DNA of 64,000 nucleotides from Aurifilum marmelostoma (taxonomy: Eukaryota; Ascomycota; Sordariomycetes; Diaporthales; Cryphonectriaceae), in contig JAMXSV010000008.1 of the NCBI GenBank assembly GCA_027559495.1, positions 930,001 to 994,000 of the forward strand. The letters are read 5' to 3'. The translations under genes were made by a program, and so were the position numbers. The notes beneath the pieces are model-generated. The model searched no databases, was not told the DNA's origin, and saw only the letters and a list, made by a program, of their open reading frames with translations. Below, one piece after another: positions 44,956-55,220 of this stretch (position 1 is the first letter of the stretch; each line of letters begins with the position of its first letter).

Positions 44956-45736
44956 CAGCTGTCTCGGATGTCAGCCTCTATGGAGGGGAACATATTCGGG
45001 GATGCGTATAATGGCCTGGCTGTAGACTTAGAAGTTATTCGAACTCATCCGGTCTATTTGATTCGCATGGAGCGATGCCGTGAATTGAACCAAGCCTGCA
45101 GGATGCCGACGTCCGCTTCAGCACAGGCTGTGACCAAAGGCTGAATCCGTAACTGAGCAGGGCACATCACTGATACTGATAAATCATTTTTTGGAAGCGT
45201 TCAAGGTAGTGTGATACGAAGTCCGAAGTCAAGCCAAATGATCAAGTAGTGTGATAAATGAGTAAGAGCCCGGGTCACCCTACATGGTGCAAAGACTCAG
45301 GAGAATCAAGTCGCAATCCCAGTGTCTGCTCAGAGGAGCCTAGCAGCTGGTCACATAATTCGAACCCAGAACAAGTATCTGTCAGACGGTAAGTCAAGCC
45401 TGTCATAACTCATTCAGCCTCTGCAAGATCTCCAGGATCCCCTTGCCCCCTTTCGGACAATAAGCAGAGAAATACGAACAGAATATAGCTACATGACAAA
45501 TGATAAGGGGGATATATCAATCTGACATGTAGTACAGGTGTGCAAATGCTATGGAAGAGACTCTCTCCAGCCAGATCCCCCCTCAGCACAGGAAACCTCG
45601 GTTACAATTATTACTAAGCAGTCCACATATCTTCTGGTCGAGCACATCATTCTCAAGGCGTTCACTTGATGTCTTGACTAACGACATCCAATTCGCCAAA
45701 GCCAGAAACCCTAGTCCAGCTTGTCGAGTGTCCAAC
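44956..45736. other. Upstream region of the epoxide hydrolase gene
   Basis: About 780 AT-rich nt show no supported gene. An in-frame upstream ATG at 45551 would extend the epoxide hydrolase by 62 residues of non-family sequence, so it was not used. Confidence 0.4.
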
Positions 45737-47162
45737 ATGGCCGAGCCGACGCCATTCAGAATCAACATATCTGATGATGATCTGGAGCTCCTCCGGAGGA
45801 AGCTGGAGCTGGCCCGGCTACCCGACCAACCCGAAGGCTACGACATCCAACAAGGCGTCCCTGTCTCGGAGATGCAGGGGCTGCTGCATCACTGGAAGAA
45901 CGAGTATCTACCCAAGTGGCGCCAGCATGAGGCCAGGCTCAATGAGTTCCCGATGTTCACCATGCCGGTCGGATCTGACGGCTTCGGGACGCTCGACATG
46001 CACTTCATTCATGCCAGGAGCAACAACCCCAACGCGATACCACTCCTGTTCATCCACGGATGGCCCGGGAGCTTTCTCGAGGTGACCAAGATGCTGGAGG
46101 GACTGACGAGCCCTGAGGATGCCAGCTCGCAGGCATTCCACGTCGTGGCGCCGAGCTTGCCCAACTATGGCTTCAGTGATGGCGTGAAAAAGGTGAGATG
46201 ATTGTTCGCGTGTGTGTGTGTGTGTGTATTCTCAAGACTGCAATAATCCCACGAATTAGGCAGTCAGGATTGACTCCCGTTCTTGCTGCAGAGAGGCTTC
46301 CATATTCGTCATTACGGGGTTGTACTGAACAATCTAATGCTGGGCTTGGGTTACAATCAGTATGTCGCCCAAGGGGGTGACTGGGGATCCATCATTGCCC
46401 GGACGATGGGCAGACACCACGACCAGAGCCTACGCGGCATACATGTTAATCTTGCCATGTTTAACCCTCTGAACCTGCTCAGGCAACCTTGGCTCGTCCT
46501 GCTCGCGCTGCTGTGGCCTCCGTGCTGGCCGTCCAGGGCGAGCATTGCGGGTCTGCAAAGGGGGTTAAACTACGCATCCGGCGGCAACGACTATTACAGG
46601 TTGCAGTCCACCCGGCCGCAGACGGTTGCATTCTGCCTCGAGGACTCGCCGATCGCCCTGCTGGGATGGATGTACGAGAAGCTGCTCCATTGGACAGACG
46701 ACTACCCGTGGAGCGAGGACGAGGTCCTAACCTGGGTCTCGATCTACTGGTTCTCTCGTGCTGGGCCTGGCGCCAGCGTTCGGACGTATTTTGAAGCCGA
46801 GAATCCGACCAAGGAGTGGAATGGTCTACCGGATGATAGGAAGTTCTGGGCCTGGGTCAGTAAACTCGGACCTCGAGCAACCCTGGCGAAGAGGGGAGGG
46901 TGCCTCCGGCTGCTAATCTTGTGCTCGTCCTCCTCAGACCAACCCGCCCCTGGGCATCAGCCAGTTTCCTGGCGACATCGTCGCGATACCCGATATCACG
47001 GCCAGGACCCTTGGACATATCACCTTCACTAAGTTCCATGCTTCAGGTGGGCACTTTGCCGCCTGGGAGAAGCCAGACATCCTGGTGCAGGATCTGAGGG
47101 ACATGTTCGGACCAGGAGGTGGAGCTCGCACGGCTGTTGGAGACGTGAAGAAGAGGGAGTGA
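45737..47162 (+). CDS. Epoxide hydrolase (alpha/beta hydrolase with EHN domain)
   Basis: Exons are 45737-46192, 46292-46855 and 46938-47162, giving 414 aa. The N-terminal EHN region (about 1-105) carries PFRINISDDDLELLRRKLEL and WKNEYLPKWRQHEARLN. The oxyanion-hole motif is HGWPG at 107-111. The nucleophile is Asp182 in QGGDWGS and the catalytic His is 379 in ASGGHFAAWE, within a segment typical of the family end. This corresponds to the microsomal-type epoxide hydrolase family, which adds water to epoxides through an aspartyl ester intermediate. No signal anchor is visible, so a soluble enzyme is likely. It is not part of a recognisable cluster. The substrate may be a plant or endogenous epoxide (inference). 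Confidence 0.92.
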
Positions 47163-47409
47163 ATGGGGAGGGATTTCCGTGAGGAATTAAGGAACGCTGT
47201 GGGCATATGTTGGGTCGATCGACAAGGAGGCATTTGTGATGTCTTACGGCCTTACACACCATTTTCCGGACCTAGGAATGCATCGAACTTATAGTCTGCA
47301 GCTGATAACCTGCCAAGTGATGACCTGTGACCACTGAAATGGCTGGGGGGGGGGGGTTGGCACATCTACGCTATTATATGTAAGTATGGAGTAGTTGCGG
47401 GCATCTGGA

Positions 47410-47458
<49 letters not shown>

Positions 47459-48241
47459 GACACACAGTAGAGGCAAAATCGGGACATATGTACACCGTAT
47501 CATGTAGATAGCGCTGCTCAGAGACTTGCAGGATGCTGAAAAGCCGCAAGGATTCTTAGTTTCCGTTTGTATTACTTAGTCGACAAAAGGACCGTTTCTT
47601 ACAGTATTCAGCGACTCCACTATGCAGGCCCCGCTCCGCTCGCTCGGCGCCCAACAACATGGGTTAAAATACTTTAGTTGCCAGGAAAAGGACCACCAGA
47701 AACCAGGACGGTAGCCGGGCATTAAGGGTTGGGTCTTTTTGCTGATTATGTGCAGATGACTTTCTGCCCCCCTCATGTCCATCCGGGGCACCAGAGCCTT
47801 GGCCTGTCGAGCCCACCTCTGGTTTCTGGTTTGATTTTTTTTTTTTTTTTTTTCTTTCTCTTCTCGTCGGGTCGAGGGTGATCCGCAAACCAAAAGGACC
47901 TGCCCACGGGGGCTGCCTCGCCGTACGCAAGCCACGGGTACTGTAATTCGTGCTTACTTATTACGCCCACCAAGTTGTCATACAATAAGCTCCTGGTTAC
48001 TTTTTGCCCTTGACCGTTCCATCCACCTTGTTTTTTTTTTCTTCTTTTCTTTTGCTCTATAAGTGGCCTATGTGTTTTCTTTATAACCCAGCCGCCTTGT
48101 CTTCAAATTACCCAGTTCAAAGGGATTCATAAACCTCAGCCTCGTTACAACAACTTCTCAAGTCAAAATATACGAAATTTTATAACAAACCTAGCATAAT
48201 CAATTATATACACAAACATCGAATACCCTTGAGCAGGCAAC
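47163..48241. other. Intergenic region with CA microsatellite and T tract
   Basis: About 1.08 kb. It contains a G10 run near 47346-47355, a long CA repeat at 47411-47455, a T tract at about 47829-47851 and another T run at about 48031-48040. The 48000-48240 part is C/T- then A-rich and is the probable promoter and leader of the next gene. No other gene was found. Confidence 0.45.
47411..47455. repeat. CA dinucleotide microsatellite
   Basis: About 22 uninterrupted CA units lie in the 3' flank of the epoxide hydrolase gene. This is the longest perfect dinucleotide repeat in the window. Confidence 0.93.
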
Positions 48242-48779
48242 ATGACGAAGCCAAGGTCGACAAAGCATAGTACATCGCACTCGGGACGTACCGCAGACCG
48301 GTCAGTGGCAGGCCAGAGCCACCAAGCATATACACATGCACCACCGTAAGTCTTCCCATCTTACAACAAAGTTTCCTCCGCAACGGGCTAAAGGCAAATC
48401 GCTGAGCCCCCGATCCAGAACCACCGGCCACCTCTCAAACAGTTCGCGCGCGGCACACGCACTGCAGGTCTTTGAGGCCCAGTTGACGCTTCTGGAAGAA
48501 GAGACGCAGAGAAGCATGCTGTCGCAGCAGCAGCAGCAGGATGAAGCCGCGGCTGCGGCTGCTGCTGCTGCTGCTGGCCAGGGCATGGCTTCTGCCGTCA
48601 ACGGGCAACACATGACCTTTTCAACCCTTCCGCCATCCTCTCACGCCTCCTCGTCCTCCTCTTATGGGTCTTATGGGAACACGGCCCAATTCGGCAACAC
48701 TTCTTCGTCTTATTGGCCGATGATGTCTGGGCAGACCTCTTCAGGGACATCTAGCATGGCGCGAGACAAGAAGCACTAA
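48242..48779 (+). CDS. Hypothetical low-complexity protein with Gln and Ala tracts
   Basis: Exons are 48242-48345 and 48443-48779, giving 146 aa; the 97-nt GT-AG intron joins THAPP to SRAAHALQVF in frame. The N-terminus is basic and Ser/Thr-rich. A short helix, ALQVFEAQLTLLEEETQRSM, is followed by a Q5 tract and an A10 tract, then a Ser/Tyr/Gly-rich tail ending in ARDKKH. No domain is recognised. The helical core and tracts suggest a nuclear or RNA-associated disordered protein, but this is a guess. The AT-rich leader and the intron support a genuine gene. Confidence 0.6.
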
Positions 48780-50116
48780 TATTAGTCCTCCCGCCGGGAG
48801 GAGGGAGGTACATCACGACCGAGCCGCCTCAAACATATGTATGCATTGTTTGTTGGGTCTATTAGTTGTCTCGCCACCTCGATCCCTTCTGCGATATATC
48901 GACCCAGAGAGAGAAGGGGGAGGCCCCGAACAACAACAACAAAAGACAGAAGAAAGAAAAGAGAGAAAAAGAACACGGCTTTCCTACCAGGCAGACTGCC
49001 TGATCCAACTGCGTGTCCGCTAGCGATAAGGAAACAAGAGCTTCGCAGCAGCGGAGTCACCTTCAGAGCATCTTCATAAAAGGGTAATTACTCTACAACA
49101 TGAAGGGTTGCGATCCGGAAAACCAATCACGTCTGAGTACCACAACTACGTGTGAGGGAATGCTGCGGCGCAGTCGACTGTCGCCCAGCTGGGTCACGGA
49201 CAGTCGTCCAGAAGGTTGCGGTGTGCAAGATTGTGTCTCTTGGTAATCATCTGCAGGGACCTAACGAATATAATGTGTCAACGAAAACATGTTGCTTGGG
49301 GAGGAGTTCAGAAGGAAGTGGTTGGTTTGAAATAATCACTGACAGGAAGAAGAAGTTCTTTCGACCTGGTCATGGTAACTGACCCAGCCATACACCAGAG
49401 CTGGGATTCGAAACACAAATAGAGGAGGAAGGAAAGCATCGAAGCAATCGTGGTGGGATCTGATCATCATTAACTGGACTTAAGCATCGCAATACCGACG
49501 TGGGCGGGCATCTCTCATTTTGTCAACCCACTTGATAACTATTACCTCATACTTCTCTCCTGTCTCTTACGCACATAGGTCATGCCTTTCATGTGGGATG
49601 AATCCATTCCATACTCAAGTACATATTATGTCTTACTTTCTACATTCCTCAGGTCCAAACGTCTTGCTTCCTCGGCTTCTTCGTAAATGACGACCAAGAA
49701 TATCTGACTATCTAACAACATCTCGAACCCTTGCCACGTGGGGGTGTTTACATGCCGGTGACTGTTCGACAATGTGATTCCCCGGTGCTTAAATCTAAAC
49801 CACTCAAAGGTCCTCAGGTCAGAATGAGTGATGAGAAGATTTGGGCAGCCTGCGGAAGTTCGGCGATCAAGAGCTTGGCCCGAAAGTCATGATAGCACTG
49901 GAATGGCAGGACTTCGCGTATCCCGAGAATTCCAAAAGTGGATGTGCCACCGGGACCTACTTAAAAGATGTAAACATTGAGCTCATTAAAAAGGGATACA
50001 TGGTCTCTTGGGAATGAAATTAAGGAGCAAGAAGACAGAACAGAAACGACACAGACTCTGCCTTTCGCAACCATCTCTCCTGCTTTCCCATCACCTTACC
50101 AACTCATCACAACAAG
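48780..50116. other. Intergenic region of 1.3 kb
   Basis: No supported gene on either strand. The part before 50117 is A/C-rich and is the likely leader of the saposin-like gene. Confidence 0.45.
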
Positions 50117-50561
50117 ATGGTCGCCTACGCCGCCCATCTACTGGGCCTCTTCGGGGCCATGGTAGCCTTCACAACGACACCCGTCTCCGCGCAACGTACG
50201 AAAGCACTCCTTCCTCCCCCCCCCCCCTCCCTCCGAGCACCATAACCAGAACACAGCAAGGCAACTAACACAGGTGGGGTGGGATCCCCTTCACTCACAC
50301 ACAGTCCTCGGCACGGTCAACTGCGTCCTCTGCGAAGTCCAAGCCGAGACGGCCCTCACCTCGCTCGACGCGGGCGTGGGCGAGCCTGTGGTGGTGGCCC
50401 AGCTCCGGAACTACTGCACGGGGCCGGTGATCCAGGCGCTCAACCTCGAGGGCGTGTGCGATGTCTTTCTGGACCAGTTTGGGAACCAGCTGGTGCAGCT
50501 GGTCGCGCAGCGTCTGGATCCGGAGACGGTCTGTAGGCTGCTGGACGGGTGCACTTATTGA
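50117..50561 (+). CDS. Secreted single-domain saposin-like protein
   Basis: Exons are 50117-50195 and 50305-50561, giving 111 aa. A signal peptide (MVAYAAHLLGLFGAMVAF and on to VSAQ) ends near residue 26, at the intron. The mature part has exactly six cysteines: 33, 36, 64, 78, 103 and 109. This is the saposin B pattern C-x2-C-x27-C-x13-C-x24-C-x5-C. Hydrophobic helices lie between them (PVVVAQLRNYC, FGNQLVQLVAQRL). Saposin-fold proteins bind or disturb lipids and membranes. A secreted stand-alone copy may be a lipid-binding or membrane-active factor; that role is inferred. The intron contains a C11 run and several CAC units before the acceptor. Confidence 0.85.
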
Positions 50562-51845
50562 TAGAGAGGCATGGGCCGTGGGGGGGGGGGGGGGGGTAGG
50601 AGGGGTCCTTCAGATCATGTTTTGAGCTGGCATGTATCTTGGAAAGATCTCAGGGCTAATTTCCCCAGTGTGAGGTGGATGAAATGAAGTTGGACAGGTT
50701 GTTCGACTAATACTTGACTACTCTGGAGGGACTGGGCTTGTGGGGTATCCAATGCAATCAAAAGATATATACTGGGTGTCTTACCTTGTTTTCCCATGGA
50801 AGAGATGTTCTGAACATGATATCGAGCCTGGAATATATTTAGCGAAATGGATGGGGAGATTTCTATATCATACCTTTCGTAGCCTCACCACCGGGGCGAA
50901 TAATTTTGGAGAGTAATAGTGTGCAAATGATTACTAGTCTAGAGAATGTCCATGAGCGTGTCCAAGGTTTCAGGAAGGACTTACCTAGAAAGTCTATAGA
51001 ATCGATTATAGAGAAGTGGGAGGAGTAGGAGGAGGAGTAAGAGGAGGAGTAGGAGGAGGAGGAGGAGTAGGAGGAGGAGTAGGAGGAGTAGGAGTAGGAG
51101 GAGGAGGAGGAGGAGGTGGTGGTGGTGGTGGTGGTGCAGGAGGAAGCTCGGGCGAGGGAGCGCTGGAACGGCGACCGCGCTCGTCCATTGCGACTTGTCC
51201 TTAGAGTACGGTAGTTAAGTTTCTGAAGGTTCTGTTAATATCTGGGGTATACTCTTTCCTATGAGGTCCCCTGGAAGAAGCCAAGTAATAGCCACTGCCT
51301 CCTCAGCAGTAAAGGTAATGGATCAGCCGAAGAGATGGGAGGAGGAGTAGAAAATCGAGAAGAAGACGACTGATGCGTATTATATATATACTTCTCTAGT
51401 CCTTGTTCACACAGAGCACAATGATATTGTTTCTTAAAAATGCGAGTCGAAACAGTCCTCTGGTAGATTGGACAAAGGGGCTTTGTTGATGGCATACTTG
51501 GGCCTGAGAAAGACATTGACAAAGACCACACTGCATGCTTGGTCTTTTTCTGTTTAACAGCTCTCTTTTGAGGTGGAAAGCTGAATAGAGAATGAGTGAG
51601 CACAGTGTTTTGTCTCAATACAACATCATGAGACCATTGTATCGTGTCTCATAATGGAAATCCCGCAATGTTACTCCTTTATTCATTCTTGATGCTTCCT
51701 GATAATATCTCCACATATATATGACATTTACTTGAAGAGAAAATAAAGTAAAAAGAAACAAGAGACGTGGATAATTTCTATCCTTATCCCAATCCACTCT
51801 ACTCTTGTTCTCTCTTTTTTTTTTTTCCTTCTTCTTTTCCTTTCT
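50562..51845. other. Convergent intergenic region with GGA minisatellite
   Basis: About 1.28 kb lie between the saposin-like gene and the vacuolar MFS transporter. A G16 run lies near 50581-50596, and a purine repeat at 51017-51147 is listed separately. A T run at about 51818-51828 lies at the transporter's 3' end. No coding region is supported. Confidence 0.45.
51017..51147. repeat. GGA/GTA purine-rich minisatellite
   Basis: About 130 nt of imperfect GGA triplets interrupted by GTA, grading into about eight GGT triplets near 51115-51135. It encodes only Gly or Pro runs in any frame, so no protein is inferred. Confidence 0.9.
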
Positions 51846-53854
51846 CTACTTCTTCCTCTCGCCCAATCTCGGCAGCTTCACAGGCAACAACACCAAGACA
51901 CTCACCACCGCAACCCCCACGCAGCACAGGAAGGTGACCCGCACGGCCGCCTCGTAGCTCTCGACCACCTGCTCGCGCACCAGCCCGCCCAGCCTGGCCA
52001 CGGCCTCGACGCTCTCCCTGACCCGTTCCACGACCTCGGCCCGCCCCGCGAACCCGGCCGCGCGCGCGGCGTCGTCCGTGACGTACATGTCCAGGTACCC
52101 CCACAGGGCGTTCTGGACGACCAGGCTGGAGGCGGCGATGCCCAGGACCATGCCGACGCTGCGCCAGAGGATCAGGGTGCTGGTGACGGCGGCCTGCTCG
52201 CGCTGCTCGCTGGCGGCGAGGATGGCCATGAAGGTGCCGGGGAACTGGAAGCCCTGGCCGGTGGCGTGGGGCACGAGGCAGGCGAGGTAGGCGGCCATGG
52301 GCCAGCCCCTCTGCATGGACGACAGGGCGCAGGTGCCGGCGAGGAAGCCCCAGGTGCCGAGGGACATGGGCCACTTGAGGCGGCGGGTCCAGCCGACGAG
52401 GAAGCCCGTGGCGGTGCCCGAGGCGCTCGAGACGACGGTGATGATCATGAGGCAGAGGCCCGAGGTGGTGGCCGAGGTGAGCAGGACGGCCTGGAAGAAG
52501 AGGGGCATGTTGAACATGATGGCGTTCATCATGAAGGCGGCGAGGGCGTTGCTGAAGATCATGTTGGCGTGCGGGCTGCGCCGGACCAGGTACAGGGGCA
52601 TGATGGGCCGGGCGGCGGCGGTCTCGGCGCGCAGGAACAGGGGGAAGGCGGCGCAGAAGATGGCCAGCGAGGCGAGCACCAGCGGGTGCGACCAGGGGAG
52701 GACGTTGCCGCCGAGGTTGAGGCCCAGGATGAGGAAGGTGATGGCGCTGGTGAGGAGGGCGGAGCCCCGGAGGTCAAAGGTCCTCATGGCCTGGACAAAG
52801 GTGGCGCGGCGGGCGGTGGCGGCGAGGCCCAGGTCGTGCGGGATGGTGAAGACGGAGACGCCCACGCACAGCAGCAGGGGGGGCACCTGGATGCCAAACT
52901 CCCAGCGCCAGCCCAGGTAGTCGGCCATGAAGCCGCCCAGGGCGGCGCCGAGGGTCGCGCCCACGCCGTACACGGCGTTGATGTAGCTCTGGTAGGCGCC
53001 GCGGTGCTCGATCGGCACCAGGTCGCTGACGATGATGCTGCCCAGGATCATGACCCCCCCGCGCCCAGGCCGCAGACGGCCCGCGCCGCGATGAAGCTCA
53101 CCATGCTCTGCGCCAGGGCGCACCACAGCGTGGCCAGGGCGAAGATGGCCATGGTGAAGATGTAGGGCGTCTTGCGGCCGATGGTGTCGGACAGGCTGCC
53201 CAGCAGCGGCTGGAAGGCGGTCGAGGTGAGCAGGAAGGCCGTCGACAGCCACGACGCCGAGTTGGAGCTGTGGAAGTACGACGTGATGACCGGGTGCGAG
53301 GACGCCATCAGCGTCGAGTCGAAGTTGGAGATGAAGTTGAGCGCCAGCACGTTGCTGAAGATGAGCCAGAACCGCGAGTACGACATGCCCCCGTGGAACG
53401 GGCTCAGCGCACCGCCGCCGCCTGCTGCTGCTTCTTGGTCCTCGTCGTCCACGGCGCCCTCGACCTCCTCGCTGCAGACCGACGGGCGCCGGCCGAAGAC
53501 GACCTTGTGCGAGCCATGGCTTGTGCTGTACCTGCGGTCACCCCGCAGCAGCGGCGTCTCGCTCGACTCGGGCCCCAGGAGAGGCCCCGGGTTGTAGGAC
53601 GTCGACTTGGTCAGGAGCAGGTCGAAGTCGTCCGGGTCGATCTCGTCGGGCTCCGTCCCCTCGTCATCGTCGCGTTGCCTCTCTGGGCGGCGTGCAGGTG
53701 CAGCGGCATCTGTATGTGCTGCTGTGCTGGCTCCAATCAGGGGTGTTCGCTCGTCCGGGGCGGCGTCGATCCCGTGCTGCTGCTGCTGCTGCTGATGCTG
53801 ATACGGTCCGATCCCGCTGTGGAGATCATGACTGCTCTTGCCTGGGGAACTCAT
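51846..53854 (-). CDS. Vacuolar-type MFS transporter (Fnx/VBA-like), frameshifted
   Basis: The start is ATG at 53854. The first 268 residues include a disordered, acidic N-terminus with the dileucine-like DERTPLIG (a vacuolar sorting style signal) and the first TM helices: FWLIFSNVLALNFISNFDST, then motif A in LLGSLSDTIGRKTPYI. The frame breaks in the conserved AVCGLGAGG motif at a C7 run (53054-53060 on the plus strand). One extra base restores GVMILGSIIVSDLVPIEHRG and a single 669-aa protein. The rest is intact, with about 14 TM segments in all. Family members move basic amino acids or drugs into the vacuole. No intron can explain a break inside this motif, so it is either an assembly homopolymer error or a recent inactivation. 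Confidence 0.85.
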
Positions 53855-55220
53855 TACGATGATGCTATTGGCGAGAGGGAGGTCACGTAGATGGACGGGC
53901 TACCGAGTATGTGTATACACTATCGTCTTCTTCCTTGTTCCACCGCCCGTTCAAGAGAGAGAGAAGAACAAATGATAATAAAAATATCAAGTCCTCTCCC
54001 ACAATGGCTGTGCTTACTTTCGTGACTCGAGCCGTTGACCGATGCCGGGGATGCGGTGTGATGCTTGTCCCTCGGCCGATGATAACCCGGGTTCGAGTTG
54101 TGAGTACAAGAAAGGAAGCCCGAGACAGAGAGACAGAGCAAAGGGTATTATTATTGGTGAGAGAGGGTGGGTTACGACAAGAGGAGAAAGGGGTTCGACG
54201 ACATCTTTTTTCTTCTCACCGTAACTAACTAGAGGGCCCAGAACAAGGAAATAAAATAAGGGAATAAAAATACCAGGAGAGCAAGAGTAGATCCCCCCAA
54301 GCAAGATGCGGGGTTTGAGGCCTTTTTGGGGGGGGGGGGGAAGAAAAAAAGAGAACTACCGATCTCTTTTGCCAGCCAGAAAATATGCGGGTCTCGAATC
54401 CTCGCGGTTGAGGAGGCACAGTGCTCTCTGTAAATGCTGCGAGGACAAGGGCGAAAGACACCCAGAAAAATGGGGCCTTTTTTTCTCTCCTACGATCGTG
54501 ATGGATCCCTTGTTCAATAACAGGACCCATCTCGGATGTCGTGCTACAAGGAGTGGGGGGAGGAGGAGGAGGAGGAGGAGGAGCAGCGGTGACAGACTAC
54601 TGTGACAATCTACGACGAGCCAGAGCATCGTGAGACATGCATGCCTGATCGTAATCGCTTTTCAAGTTTCTTCTGCCCGGTCTTTTCTTGCTATGACATT
54701 ATGTTGTGTCGCGCCGTCATGTGTTGTGCTCATTGACCACCCTTCTCATAGATATTCTGCCTCATCTTTTCTCTTTTCTTACAAATGGAGTGGGCAAAGT
54801 TTGGACCCTGTAAAGAATGGTATACGCAACAGGAAAAAGAAAAGAAAAAGGGGAAAAAAAAAAAAAATGCTACACTCTTTCTGCCTCTCCTTTCCCCCAT
54901 GTTTTGCCGCAAAAAAGAGAAAAAAAAAAGCCATAAACGCCGCAGAAACCAGAGATACCCGCACCGCGTCCTCCTTCCAGTGTTGATGCATGTTGTTGTT
55001 CTTGTTGTTCTTGAGTGTACGACAGCTCAGATAGCCACAATCTAAGTCAGGCCCTGCATATCGCAGTGTATGCCAGTAATCGTTTGCCTTTTTTTGTTCC
55101 TTGTTTTTTTTTTTTTTTTTTTGTTGTTTCTTTTCTCTTTCTCTGCCGTTCGGAACCAAGGTCCCATCTTTCCTCCATTCGCATTCACCTGTTACTGCTC
55201 ATCTTCCTCCAGTTTCATCA
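53855..55220. other. Intergenic region of 1.37 kb
   Basis: This region lies between the transporter start and the 3' end of the nucleoporin gene. It contains a G12 run at about 54330-54341, a GGA tract at about 54556-54583, an A run at about 54855-54867 and a T run at about 55105-55122. No gene was found. Confidence 0.45.

Noticed and set aside
52266..53165. Long plus-strand open frame opposite the vacuolar MFS gene
   Set aside because: It is a shadow of a GC-rich coding region; it translates to Gly/Ala/Glu repeats without a domain.
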